Shown here: one piece after another, positions 8,534-16,517 of the stretch
Position numbering within the stretch: position 1 is the stretch's first letter
How the letters are laid out: each line of letters opens with the position of its first letter
Source: Mesorhizobium sp.
Lineage (GTDB): Bacteria > Pseudomonadota > Alphaproteobacteria > Rhizobiales > Rhizobiaceae
Reading direction: 5' to 3'
Length of the DNA stretch: 46,440 bases
NCBI RefSeq assembly: GCF_024509055.1
Contig: NZ_JANINM010000180.1
Coordinates: forward strand, 1 to 46,440
Notes under the pieces: model-generated
What the model was told of the DNA's origin: nothing
The model's database searches: none
Seen by the model: the letters and a program-made list of their open reading frames with translations, nothing else
Made by a program: the position numbers and the translations under genes

Positions 8534-9466
8534 TCATGCCGAGGCATAGCCGAATTCTCCTTCGCTCGCCTGTGTCTGGGCGCGGATGCATTCGATGAAC
8601 CGCCGCGCTGCGGGCTGCAGGTTCCGGCCGGCCTTTGCGATCCAGCCGACGGTGCGGCTCGATCGCGGATCGGCAAGCGGCACGAAGCGGACGGCGTGAC
8701 TGGATTTCCATCGGCACAACCGGGGCAGGATCGTGACGCCGAGCCCAGCCTCCACCATCGCCAGGTTGGAGCTCACATTGGTCGCGGTGAGTTTCGAGCC
8801 GGTGGCAAGCGCCTCGGTCTCGGCAATGCCAAGCGCAGCCGCGGCACCGTTCTGGATGAAGCTTTCGCCCTCGATCTGCGACCACTTCAACGGACGCTTC
8901 GATTTTGCCAGGGCATGATCGGCCGGGCACACGAAATCGAGCGGCTCATGGAAAAGCGCCTCGAAACTGAGCTGTGGCCGCTTGGTTGCCAGCACGCACA
9001 GGCCGACCTCCACCATGCCATTTTCGACCGCCTCGACGATGGCGTTGGAATCGCTGTCGCGAACTCGGATGTCGAACTGGCCGCCCTCGGCGCGCAGCCG
9101 GGCGATCGCTCGCGGCAGCAAGGTTACCGCGACCGAAGGCACGCTGGCGACATCGCAGCGGCCCTGGCGATCGGCGGCATAGCTGGTCATCGCCAGGCAG
9201 GCACGGTCGTAATGGGCGATCATGGCGCGCGCCTCGTCCAGCACGATGCGGCCGACAGGCGAAAGCGCGCCCTTGCGTTCGCTTTCGAACAACGGCGCGC
9301 CGATATCGTCCTCCAACTGCTTGAGTGTCATCGACACGGCGGATGGCGTGCGGCCGATCTGGTCGGCGGCCGCACGCACGCCACCCTTTTCGCAAACGGC
9401 GACGAAGCTGCGCATGCCGGTGAGGCTGATGTTTTTCGTCACTGTTAAGCTTGCCTGAACAAACAT
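8534..9466 (-). CDS. LysR-family transcriptional regulator
   Basis: The 310-aa product has a LysR winged-helix N-terminus (LTGMRSFVAVCEKGGVRAAA, followed by DQIGRTPSAVSMTLKQLE, residues about 15-55) and a standard effector-binding domain. It leads the minus-strand operon, with 15 bases to the dehydrogenase gene, and faces the aldehyde dehydrogenase gene across a short gap, the usual LysR layout for controlling both directions. The start is uncertain: the ATG at 9466 lacks a clear ribosome binding site, and a GTG at 9442 would give a more normal N-terminus. The ligand is unknown and is presumably an intermediate of the neighbouring pathway. Confidence 0.9.
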   Translation of the reverse strand: MFVQASLTVTKNISLTGMRSFVAVCEKGGVRAAADQIGRTPSAVSMTLKQLEDDIGAPLFESERKGALSPVGRIVLDEARAMIAHYDRACLAMTSYAADRQGRCDVASVPSVAVTLLPRAIARLRAEGGQFDIRVRDSDSNAIVEAVENGMVEVGLCVLATKRPQLSFEALFHEPLDFVCPADHALAKSKRPLKWSQIEGESFIQNGAAAALGIAETEALATGSKLTATNVSSNLAMVEAGLGVTILPRLCRWKSSHAVRFVPLADPRSSRTVGWIAKAGRNLQPAARRFIECIRAQTQASEGEFGYASA

Positions 9467-9542
9467 GCCAAAAATTGAGCTTGATTGAAGTTCACATCAT
9501 TGGTTAGGTCGTTGTCAACCGAATTGATGCGGGTCGAACACG
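9467..9542. promoter_or_regulatory. Divergent promoter/operator region, LysR to aldehyde dehydrogenase
   Basis: This 76-base gap is AT-rich compared with the genes around it and must hold promoters for both directions. It includes a short palindrome GTTGTCAAC (9510-9518) that could be part of a LysR site. No box was good enough to name as -35 or -10. Confidence 0.4.
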
Positions 9543-10991
9543 ATGTTGAACGGTCAGAACTTCATTGCTGGAGAATGGCGCGACGGCTCCGACTGGATCG
9601 AGGACGTCAATCCGTCGGATGTGACCGACATTGTCGGGCGCTTTGCGGAAGCCAGGCCTTCCGATGTCCACGACGGGGTGGCGGCCGCCCAAGGCGCCCA
9701 GCGGGAGTGGGCCGCGGCCGGGCTCGAAGCGAGGGCCGCCGTTCTCGATGCCATCGGGCGCGAGTTGATGGCGCGCTCGAAGGAGCTTGGCGAATTGCTT
9801 TCCCGCGAGGAGGGCAAGACCCTTCCCGAGGGCGTCGGCGAGGTCTACCGCGCCGGGCAGTTCTTCACCTATTACGCGGCCGAGGCGCTGCGCAATCTTG
9901 GCTCCTCGGCCGACTCGGTCCGGGCCGGCGTGGATGTCCTGATCGAGCGCGAACCGCTCGGCGTCGTCGCGATCATTTCGCCCTGGAATTTCCCCATCGC
10001 CACCGCGTCCTGGAAGATCGCGCCGGCGCTTGCCTTCGGCAATGCAGTGGTCTGGAAGCCGGCCAGTATCACGCCGGCCAGCGCCTGGGCGTTGACCGAG
10101 ATCATCAGCCGCCAGGCGATCCCGAAGGGCCTTTTCAGTCTTGTGATGGGATCGGGATCGACGGTCGGCCGCGAGTTGGCCGCGAAGGCCGATATCCAGG
10201 GCATGAGCTTCACCGGGTCCGGCGCCGTCGGGTCCGGTATCGCCGCATTGGCCGCCGCGCGGTTCGTGAAGCTCCAACTCGAGATGGGTTCGAAGAACCC
10301 GTTCGTGATCATGGACGACGCAGACCTCGACCGTGCGGTCGATCTTGCCGTGAACGGCGCCTTTGGCGGCACCGGGCAGAAATGCACGGCCTCGTCGCGC
10401 CTGATCGTCCACCGGCCGATCCACGACGCCTTCGTCGAAAAGCTGCTGGCCAAGACCAAGGCGCTGAAGGTCGGCCATGCGCTGGAGGCCGGCGTCCAGA
10501 TGGGGCCGGTCGTCAGCGCCGCGCAACTGGCGGCCAATCTCGACTATGTGACGCTCGGCAAGGGCGAGGGCGCCGAGCTCGCTACGGGAGGCGAGGCGCT
10601 CGAACGTGCGCATCGCGGGCACTACATGGCGCCCACCGTCTTCCTGAACGGGCGCTCGCGCATGCGGATCAACCAGGAGGAGATGTTCGCGCCGATCACC
10701 TGCGTGATTGCCGCCGACGACCTCGACGAGGCGATCTTCCTTGCCAACGACACGCCCTATGGGCTGACGGCGGGCATCGCCACGCGCTCGCTGGCGCGCG
10801 CCACGAAGTTCCGCCATGCGTCACGCTCCGGCTGCGTCATGGTCAACCTTGCGACCGCCGGCACCGACTATCATGTGCCGTTCGGCGGCGCCCGCGCCTC
10901 CAGCTATGGCCCGCGCGAGCAGGGGCGTTCCGCAGCCGAGTTCTACACCCAGGTCAAGACGTCCTACATCCATGCGGGCGCGCCAGAATGA
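9543..10991 (+). CDS. NAD(P)-dependent aldehyde dehydrogenase
   Basis: The 482-aa product is a full-length ALDH-superfamily enzyme oxidising an aldehyde to its acid. Catalytic residues are in place: N149 in SPWNF, E247 in LQLEMGSKNP and nucleophile C281 in GTGQKCTASSR. It resembles alpha-ketoglutaric-semialdehyde dehydrogenases of sugar-acid and hydroxyproline pathways, for example in the KNP after the catalytic Glu and in the GQKCTA motif; this subgroup call is tentative. It overlaps the M19 gene by four bases (ATGA, 10988-10991) and is divergent from the LysR operon, so it is probably co-regulated with the Ldh/SABATH genes. Confidence 0.9.
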   Translation: MLNGQNFIAGEWRDGSDWIEDVNPSDVTDIVGRFAEARPSDVHDGVAAAQGAQREWAAAGLEARAAVLDAIGRELMARSKELGELLSREEGKTLPEGVGEVYRAGQFFTYYAAEALRNLGSSADSVRAGVDVLIEREPLGVVAIISPWNFPIATASWKIAPALAFGNAVVWKPASITPASAWALTEIISRQAIPKGLFSLVMGSGSTVGRELAAKADIQGMSFTGSGAVGSGIAALAAARFVKLQLEMGSKNPFVIMDDADLDRAVDLAVNGAFGGTGQKCTASSRLIVHRPIHDAFVEKLLAKTKALKVGHALEAGVQMGPVVSAAQLAANLDYVTLGKGEGAELATGGEALERAHRGHYMAPTVFLNGRSRMRINQEEMFAPITCVIAADDLDEAIFLANDTPYGLTAGIATRSLARATKFRHASRSGCVMVNLATAGTDYHVPFGGARASSYGPREQGRSAAEFYTQVKTSYIHAGAPE

Positions 10992-11962
10992 CCGCCGATG
11001 CGCCGCAGGTGCTCATCGACGGGCTGCAATATTGCAACTGGTCGCGCGAGATTTTTGAAGAGATGCGGCAGGGCGGGCTGACCGCGGTCCACGCCACCGT
11101 CGGCTATCACGAAGGCTTCCGCGAGACCGTGCGCCACCTCGTCGATTGGCGCACACGCTTCCGCGACAATGAAGACCTCATCCTCTTGGCGCGCGACGCC
11201 GGCGACATCGAGCGCGCGCAAGCGTCGAACCGGACCGCGATCTTCCTCGGGCTGCAGAACCCGATGCCGATCGAGGACGATATCGGGCTGATCGAAATGC
11301 TGTTCGATCTCGGTATCCGCTTCATGCAGCTCACCTATAACAACCAATCGCTGCTCGGCTGCGGCTGGATGGAAGAGGAGGACAGCGGCATAACGCGGAT
11401 GGGCCGCGAGGCGATCGCCGAGATGAACCGGCTCGGCATGATCATCGATTTGTCGCATGCGGGTGAGCGGACGGCGCTGGAAGCGATCTCGCTCTCGCAA
11501 AAGCCGGTGGTCGTCAGCCATGCCAACCCTCGCTGGCTCCGCGACAGCAACCGCAATGTGCCGAGGACCGTCATGCAAGCACTGCGCGACAAGGACGGAT
11601 TGCTCGGCCTTTCGCTCTATCCGCTGCATCTTCCGAACGGCGCGGAAACGACACTGAATCAGTTTGGCAGAATGGCCGCGGAAGCCTCTGAAATCATGGG
11701 GGCGGAGCGTCTCGGCATCGGCTCTGATCTTTGCCAGGGCCAACCCGACGGTGTCGTGCGCTGGATGCGCGAGGGCCGTTGGACGAGACAGGTTCAAGCG
11801 ATGGCAAGCTTTCCGCCTCAACCCTCCTGGTTCGGATCGAACCTCGACTTTGCCGGCCTTGCGGAAGGCCTTCTTTCGGCGGGCTTCGGCAAAGCCGAAA
11901 CCGCCTCCGTGCTGGGAGCGGCTTGGCATCGGTTCATAAGGACCAGCCTTCCGGCGGGCTGA
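10988..11962 (+). CDS. M19 (renal dipeptidase-like) family protein with altered metal ligands
   Basis: The 324-aa product has the M19 TIM-barrel layout: GIRFMQLTYNNQ, IIDLSHAGERT with H157, VVVSHANPRW with H178, SNRNVP, and GIGSDLCQG with D247. The classical metal ligands H-x-D near the N-terminus are replaced (DGLQYCNW, residues 11-18), and the bridging Glu is Gln90 (GLQNP). From memory, the same two replacements occur in the Pseudomonas aeruginosa PA5396 branch, found beside dimethylglycine and betaine catabolic genes, so this is a distinct subfamily rather than a broken gene. A normal dipeptidase role is therefore doubtful. It is translated with the aldehyde dehydrogenase through an ATGA overlap. 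There is no signal peptide, so it is cytosolic. Confidence 0.85.
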   Translation: MTADAPQVLIDGLQYCNWSREIFEEMRQGGLTAVHATVGYHEGFRETVRHLVDWRTRFRDNEDLILLARDAGDIERAQASNRTAIFLGLQNPMPIEDDIGLIEMLFDLGIRFMQLTYNNQSLLGCGWMEEEDSGITRMGREAIAEMNRLGMIIDLSHAGERTALEAISLSQKPVVVSHANPRWLRDSNRNVPRTVMQALRDKDGLLGLSLYPLHLPNGAETTLNQFGRMAAEASEIMGAERLGIGSDLCQGQPDGVVRWMREGRWTRQVQAMASFPPQPSWFGSNLDFAGLAEGLLSAGFGKAETASVLGAAWHRFIRTSLPAG

Positions 11963-11997
11963 CCATGAACTGAAGAGCGGCGGACGATCGTTGCAAG

Positions 11998-12027
11998 TGG
12001 CTGGAGTGGCAGGCCTCGAACTTGCGA
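11998..12027 (-). repeat. Decayed copy of the tRNA-Pro 3' end
   Basis: The stretch TGGCTGGAGTGGCAGG and the bases after it match 25 of 30 positions of the tRNA-Pro 3' end (CCA, acceptor and T-arm) at 12188-12217, in the same orientation 190 bases away. The T-stem no longer pairs fully and no anticodon arm follows, so it is not a working tRNA. It may be an old attachment-site remnant or a partial duplication. The rest of the gap 11963-12187 shows nothing else recognisable. Confidence 0.55.
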
Positions 12028-12187
12028 TCACTGGTCCAGGCCAGCCCGCCTTCGTTACCCGTTTCACAGACCTGGCGTCGGTTCGAGCGACAGTAAACAA
12101 AATAAGAACAAAAGGAAGCCAAACGGCCTCTTGGCCGGATGGTTCAGATCCGTTGGGAGAGCAGGTCGCGTTGAGCTTTTGAAATGT

Positions 12188-12264
12188 TGGTCGGAGTGGC
12201 AGGATTCGAACCTGCGACCCCCTGATCCCAAATCAGGTGCGCTACCAGGCTGCGCTACACTCCG
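12188..12264 (-). tRNA. tRNA-Pro (anticodon TGG)
   Basis: On the minus strand the sequence folds as a full cloverleaf. The acceptor CGGAGTG pairs with CACTCCG, the D-arm reads GCGCAGCCTGGTAGCGC, and the anticodon stem CCTGA/TCAGG encloses the loop TTTGGGA, giving anticodon TGG. The T-arm is GCAGG-TTCGAAT-CCTGC, the discriminator is A, and CCA is encoded (12188-12190). The 77-base length is normal. It decodes CCA and, by wobble, other Pro codons. Confidence 0.97.
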
Positions 12265-12327
12265 AGGCCTCGCGGCGTATAGGGTCCCGGCGCGGGGAAG
12301 GCAACCCGGGAAACGAGAAAAAACCGC

Positions 12328-13521
12328 TCAGCCCTTCCGCCCGGCTGCCCTGGCCGCGATCGCGGCAGCCTGGATGCGAGCATTGGCGAAGCAGCCGCGG
12401 ATGCTCGGCCGCATGCCGGTGAACCAGAGGCCGGGCAGCTTCGGGTCGCCGGCCGCGCCGTTGAACAGTGGCACGCCCTTGGGGTCGAGAACGCCCAGCC
12501 TGCCAACCATCGTCTCCAACCCGGTGCGATAGCCGGTGGCGGCAATCACGATGTCTGGCGAGATCGCCTTGCCGTTTTCCAGGATAACGCTGTCGTTCGT
12601 GAATTCGCGGACCTGCGGGACGACGAGGATGCGCCCGGCCTTGATCGCCTTGACGGCGCCGTCGTCGGCGGCGATGGCCGTATAGTCGGCGCCGAGCCGG
12701 CTTGCACCGCCAGACGGGGCAGGGGGCAGGCCGTATTTCCTGAGATCGCCGAACACCAGGCGCTGCGTCGCCGCCATCGCGGCGTCCGCCAGCCACACCG
12801 GCAGGCTGGCCATGAAAGGCGAGAAGCGGTGCACGGCGATCTGGCCGATGCGCTTGGGCAAAAGCGAAGGCCCCTTGCGCGCCGACAGCCACATCTGCCC
12901 GGTCTCGACACCGGAAAGGTGGTTGAGCGCGTCGAAGCCCGAATTGCCGGCGCCCACCACCAGCACCTTCTTTCCGGCATAGTCGCTTGCCCGGCCGAAA
13001 TCGGCCGAATGGATGATCCTGCCGGAAAAACCCTTCATGCCTTTCCAGTTGGGGATGAAGGGTTGCCGGTCGCGTCCGGTGGCGACCACCACATGGCGGG
13101 CCACACGCGGGCCCTCGCTGGTCCGCACCAGCCAATGGTCGCCACGGAAGGCGATTTCCTCGACAGCAACGCCATAGGTGATCGGCAGCCGGTGCGTCTC
13201 GGCGAAGTCCTTGAACAGGCGGATGACGGCGGTGCGATGCGGGAAGGCGGGCGTGCCGGCGGGATAGGCCACACCGGGCAGCGTCGACAGATCGCGATGC
13301 GTGTTGAGATGCAGGTTGTCGTGGCGGCGGTGCCAGGGTTCGGCTAGCCGCTGCTCGCGCTCCAGGATCTCGGCGGGAATGCCGGCTTCGATCAGCGCAT
13401 GCGCGGCGGCGAGCCCGGCGGCGCCGGCGCCGATGACGAGGGCGCCCTCGAAGGTCGCCGGTTCGCCGCTACGATCCGGCACGATTTCCGCTTCCATGCC
13501 CATTTCTGTCTTCGCCGTCAT
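12328..13521 (-). CDS. Flavin-containing monooxygenase-like NAD(P)/FAD oxidoreductase
   Basis: The 397-aa product has two dinucleotide-binding motifs, VIGAGAAGLAAAHAL near the N-terminus and VLVVGAGNSGFDAL mid-protein. The flavin monooxygenase fingerprint FSGRIIHSADF lies between them, and IAATGYRTGL near the C-terminus. This is the layout of bacterial FMO/YUCCA-like enzymes that oxygenate nitrogen, sulfur or carbonyl groups. Several in-frame starts exist (13521, 13503, 13497); I took the first, but none has a strong ribosome binding site. The open frame reaches 14100, though that part is not protein-like. Substrate is unknown. It faces the NDUFS4-like gene across a 276-base gap (13522-13797) where I saw no specific site. 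Confidence 0.85.
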   Translation of the reverse strand: MTAKTEMGMEAEIVPDRSGEPATFEGALVIGAGAAGLAAAHALIEAGIPAEILEREQRLAEPWHRRHDNLHLNTHRDLSTLPGVAYPAGTPAFPHRTAVIRLFKDFAETHRLPITYGVAVEEIAFRGDHWLVRTSEGPRVARHVVVATGRDRQPFIPNWKGMKGFSGRIIHSADFGRASDYAGKKVLVVGAGNSGFDALNHLSGVETGQMWLSARKGPSLLPKRIGQIAVHRFSPFMASLPVWLADAAMAATQRLVFGDLRKYGLPPAPSGGASRLGADYTAIAADDGAVKAIKAGRILVVPQVREFTNDSVILENGKAISPDIVIAATGYRTGLETMVGRLGVLDPKGVPLFNGAAGDPKLPGLWFTGMRPSIRGCFANARIQAAAIAARAAGRKG

Positions 13522-13797
13522 CGCCCCAAATGGCACGGCCGTGTATCCGACATATGCCGCTCGCAAGACAATGGGAATAGGCCAGGGTGCAAACAGCCCC
13601 GGCATTGTGTCGCGGATTGGTGCCGGCGAAGCGTTGGCTGGCGCGGTTGCCGCGCGATCGCGCGGGGACTGCCGGACGGCCTTGCCGCCGGCGTCGTTGC
13701 ACAGTATTGACGGGTTGGCGCGAGGCCCCAGGCCCGGAGTCGGATCTGGCCGCGCCGCAAAAAGGGTGCCCGGTTTTCGGGCGGCAACGAGGTGGTC

Positions 13798-14103
13798 ATG
13801 TCCGCGCGCATTTTCAGCCCAGCCAAAACCGCGATGCAGTCCGGCAAGGCAAAGACCGGCCAATGGGTGCTGGAATTCGATCCCGCGCAGCGCAAGAAGA
13901 TCGACCCGCTGATGGGCTACACCACGTCCGGCGACATGCTGAGCCAGGTGAAGCTCACCTTCGACACCAAGGAAGAGGCGGTGGCCTACGCCGAGAAGGA
14001 GAAGATCGCCTTTCGCGTCGAGGAGCCGAAGGAAACCAAGCGCCGGCAGATTTCCTATTCGGACAATTTCCGTTATGACCGCAAGACGCCCTGGACGCAC
14101 TGA
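13798..14103 (+). CDS. NADH dehydrogenase (complex I) accessory subunit, NDUFS4-like
   Basis: The 101-aa product matches the small ETC complex I subunit family that alphaproteobacteria share with mitochondria (NDUFS4, 18 kDa subunit). Recognisable parts are SARIFSPAKTAMQSGKAKT, WVLEFDPAQ, the segment DPLMGYTTSGDMLSQVKLTF, the helix-forming TKEEAVAYAEKE, and the C-terminal SYSDNFRYDRKTPWTH. It binds the peripheral arm of complex I. I chose the ATG at 13798, which has GAGG just upstream, over a GTG two codons earlier. It sits just before tRNA-Arg, a core-genome setting. Confidence 0.9.
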   Translation: MSARIFSPAKTAMQSGKAKTGQWVLEFDPAQRKKIDPLMGYTTSGDMLSQVKLTFDTKEEAVAYAEKEKIAFRVEEPKETKRRQISYSDNFRYDRKTPWTH

Positions 14104-14158
14104 CCGGCGATCCAGGCGACAATTGGCCCAATGACACCAGCCGGCCCGGCCGGCCGAC

Positions 14159-14235
14159 GGTCCCGTAGCTCAGCTGGATAGAGCACCGGCCTTCTAAGCC
14201 GATGGTCGCAGGTTCGAATCCTGCCGGGATCGCCA
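14159..14235 (+). tRNA. tRNA-Arg (anticodon TCT)
   Basis: The acceptor GGTCCCG pairs with CGGGATC (one G-T pair). The D-arm is AGCTCAGCTGGATAGAGC, the anticodon loop CTTCTAA gives TCT, the T-arm is GCAGG-TTCGAAT-CCTGC, the discriminator is G, and CCA is encoded at 14233-14235. It decodes AGA. Base composition drops right after its 3' end, which makes it a candidate integration site for the catabolic region to its right. Confidence 0.97.
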
Positions 14236-14501
14236 CTGCAAAAACAGTACCGTGAGTTTCAAGATCACGGGGGCTCATATGCAATGACAGTGGCCCTTGA
14301 AAGCGTGCTCGCGCGCATTCGAAAGCACTAGCTGTACCTATCAGAACAGACGCACCGCGTCGGCGCTGCATTCAAAAACACTTAGCGACTGTGGAACGGC
14401 AAGGTATCCGGCACGGGCCGGGGGAGGCATGCGCGTTGCCTACTTGCTAATTTTCGGCCGCAGCATAAGCTCCTGTATTAACAGCCAATTTGGGTCCCGA
14501 T

Positions 14502-14984
14502 ATGAAGCTTGATCGTATCGATATCAAGATTCTTCATGAATTGCACAAGAATGGAAGGATCACGAATGTCGAGTTGTCGGAGCTTGTAAACTTATCGCCA
14601 AGCCCTTGCCTTATGCGCGTCAAGAAGCTGCAAGCTGAAGGGTTCATTGTTGGCTATTCGGCGCAGGTCAATGTTGCAAAGCTTGGTCAGACCTTGACGG
14701 TCTTTACCGAGGTAACCCTAAAGAACCACCGGCAGATAGATTTTTCTCGGTTCGTATCGGCGGTAGAGAAGATCGATGCGGTTATGGAATGCCACCTTGT
14801 GTCGGGAGGGTACGATTATCTCATGAAGATAGTCACCAGCAACATCAGCGAATACCAATCGCTGATGGAGCGCCTCAACGATATGGATATAGGGATCGAC
14901 AAGTACTTCAGCTTTGTGGTCCTCAAATCTCCGATCGTCAAATCGGCATTGCCCCTGTCGAGCCTCTTCCCCAGTGTGGACTGA
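14502..14984 (+). CDS. Lrp/AsnC-family transcriptional regulator
   Basis: The 160-aa product has an N-terminal helix-turn-helix (LDRIDIKILHELHKNGRITN, then VELSELVNLSPSPCLMRVKK) and a C-terminal RAM ligand-binding domain with GGYDYLMKI and a matching length. Such regulators sense amino acids and often control nearby catabolic operons; DoeX of ectoine degradation is one example. The start MKLDRID at 14502 fits the family; a TTG at 14490 is possible but less likely. The gene is visibly poorer in G+C than the core genes (24 of 60 bases at 14521-14580), which suggests it was acquired. The 266-base gap before it (14236-14501) shows no gene and no clear site. Confidence 0.92.
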   Translation: MKLDRIDIKILHELHKNGRITNVELSELVNLSPSPCLMRVKKLQAEGFIVGYSAQVNVAKLGQTLTVFTEVTLKNHRQIDFSRFVSAVEKIDAVMECHLVSGGYDYLMKIVTSNISEYQSLMERLNDMDIGIDKYFSFVVLKSPIVKSALPLSSLFPSVD

Positions 14985-15137
14985 CATCGGAGCACCTCCA
15001 GGCAGGTAAGGCACGAAATGCTGAAAACGAGGCACCTCAGACAGTTAATGCTGCGAAATATCTGTAATTGTTGTGAGCGCGAAAGCCGTGTCAGTCGATA
15101 GTCCGGCGGTCACGGCTACGACACGGGAAGGGCCGCG

Positions 15138-16031
15138 GTGCAACCCCCAAATTCATTCCAGCTAGAGTCATTTCAGCTGACCCTCAAGGACATTCGGGAT
15201 GTCGATGTCGGTCAACTGCATTCGCTCTCGATTGGCGTCCGCTGGCCTCATCGGGCTAGTGACTGGGAAATGCTGCTGAGCCTTGGGCGAGGGATTGTCG
15301 CGATCGACGATATTGGTCGGCCGATAGGATCCGGGATGTGGTTCGATTACGGGCCGGAATTCGCGACTGTCGGCATGGTGATAACCGCACCGCGCCTGCA
15401 GGTGCACGGCGCCGCGACATGGATAATGGACCGCATCCTTCAAGACATCGGCTCGCGCCGCGTCGGCCTTAACGCAACGAGGGCGGCCAAACGCCTATAT
15501 CGCACGCTCGGGTTTCAGTCTGAGTGCCTGGTTTATCAGTACCAGGGCAAGGTGCACTCACAATTGGCCCCTTCCGCCAAAGCAGCCGGTGTTCTCGGCG
15601 AGAGGCAGGCCAATGATTTATCCGAGATTCTCGAACTTGATCGGCAGGCCTTTGGCTCGCCGCGAGACCGGGTGCTGGGGACGCTCGCGGCAGCGTCGAA
15701 GATCGTCGTCCTTGTGCGCGATGGAAACTGCGTGGCGTATTCGTTCTGCCGTCGGTTCGGCCGCGGTGCTGTCGTAGGTCCCGTTGTCGCCTCGAATGAC
15801 GAGGATGCGATCGCGGTTGTCCGTCCGCACCTGGTTGATCATGCAGGGCGGTTTGTCCGCCTCGATACCCGTCAGGACGGCGGAGATTTTCCGCAGTTTT
15901 TGACGCTCTCCGGTCTCCCTGTATTTGATACCGTGACCACGATGTCGCTGGGCGGCACTTGGATAGACGGCAAGAATCTTGGGGGGGGTGGCCCAAGGGT
16001 CTATGGGCTGGCGACACAAGCCCTTGGCTAG
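15138..16031 (+). CDS. GNAT-family N-acetyltransferase, two-domain
   Basis: The 297-aa product has an N-terminal GNAT fold and a second, related C-terminal half (possibly the Acetyltransf_18 type). It is a paralog of the gene at 21028-21840: both carry a WPHRAxDW motif after about 35 residues (WPHRASDW here), GPVVA in the second half, and near-identical C-terminal ends (YGLATQALG against YALASQALG). The acetyl-CoA loop is a loose QVHGAATW match to the Q/RxxGxG/A rule. It starts at a GTG at 15138 with GGGAAGGG six bases upstream. The substrate is unknown; an amine or amino acid of the neighbouring operons is the natural guess. Confidence 0.82.
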   Translation: MQPPNSFQLESFQLTLKDIRDVDVGQLHSLSIGVRWPHRASDWEMLLSLGRGIVAIDDIGRPIGSGMWFDYGPEFATVGMVITAPRLQVHGAATWIMDRILQDIGSRRVGLNATRAAKRLYRTLGFQSECLVYQYQGKVHSQLAPSAKAAGVLGERQANDLSEILELDRQAFGSPRDRVLGTLAAASKIVVLVRDGNCVAYSFCRRFGRGAVVGPVVASNDEDAIAVVRPHLVDHAGRFVRLDTRQDGGDFPQFLTLSGLPVFDTVTTMSLGGTWIDGKNLGGGGPRVYGLATQALG

Positions 16032-16105
16032 ATCTCTCTTGGAGCAACTCAACGAAAGGGCTCCAGGACCTTGGCCGACGGGCGCCCCGCCGCTCCTATA
16101 GGTAG

Positions 16106-16516
16106 TCACTCGTCCGAGCGGACGAGCGCCACGGCATCGACTTCGACAAGATAGCCATAGTGCAAGGTCGGCACCGGGACAACGGTGCGTGCCGGCCTGC
16201 TGTCTCCCAAGACCTCAGCATAGATGCGATTGAAGGTCGGCCAATTGTCAACGCCTGCTATGTAGGCCGTGACGCACACCAGCGTGTCGCATGAGCCGCC
16301 CGCGGCCTTGATGACGGCGATCATGTTGTCCAGGGCAATGCGCACCTGAGTTTCAAAGGAAGCCTCCACATTGTGGCTTCCGTCGGCGGCGACCGGCAAT
16401 TGCCCCGAGACGTAGATGAGTCCATTGGCCAAGATGCCTTGCGAGTAGTGGCCGCCGGGGGCGGGGGCGTTGGCCGACGCGACAGGTTTGATTGCGTTCT
16501 TGGGTTCCGATGCCAT
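16106..16516 (-). CDS. RidA-family reactive imine/enamine deaminase
   Basis: The 136-aa product matches the RidA/YjgF/UK114 family, which hydrolyses 2-aminoacrylate-type enamines and imines released by PLP dehydratases or amine oxidases. Visible landmarks are GGHYSQGILANGLIYVSGQL, the substrate-binding Arg in SRPARTVVPVPTL (R110) and the C-terminal VEVDAVALV. The start MASEPKNAIK at 16516 lies one base after the stop of the dehydratase gene, a tight fit that supports joint work. It is the last gene of the minus-strand operon HAD, flavoprotein, dehydratase, RidA. Confidence 0.93.
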   Translation of the reverse strand: MASEPKNAIKPVASANAPAPGGHYSQGILANGLIYVSGQLPVAADGSHNVEASFETQVRIALDNMIAVIKAAGGSCDTLVCVTAYIAGVDNWPTFNRIYAEVLGDSRPARTVVPVPTLHYGYLVEVDAVALVRSDE

Positions 16517-16517
16517 C

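Noticed and set aside
7502..9448. A 648-codon plus-strand frame opposite the Ldh and LysR genes
   Set aside because: The translation is low-complexity Arg/Ala/Gly sequence, and the minus-strand genes have full family motifs and coupled starts.
9485..11962. An 825-codon frame that would fuse a new N-terminal part to the M19 protein
   Set aside because: The first 500 codons are the out-of-frame reading of the aldehyde dehydrogenase gene. The M19 ATG at 10988 with its ATGA overlap is the real start.
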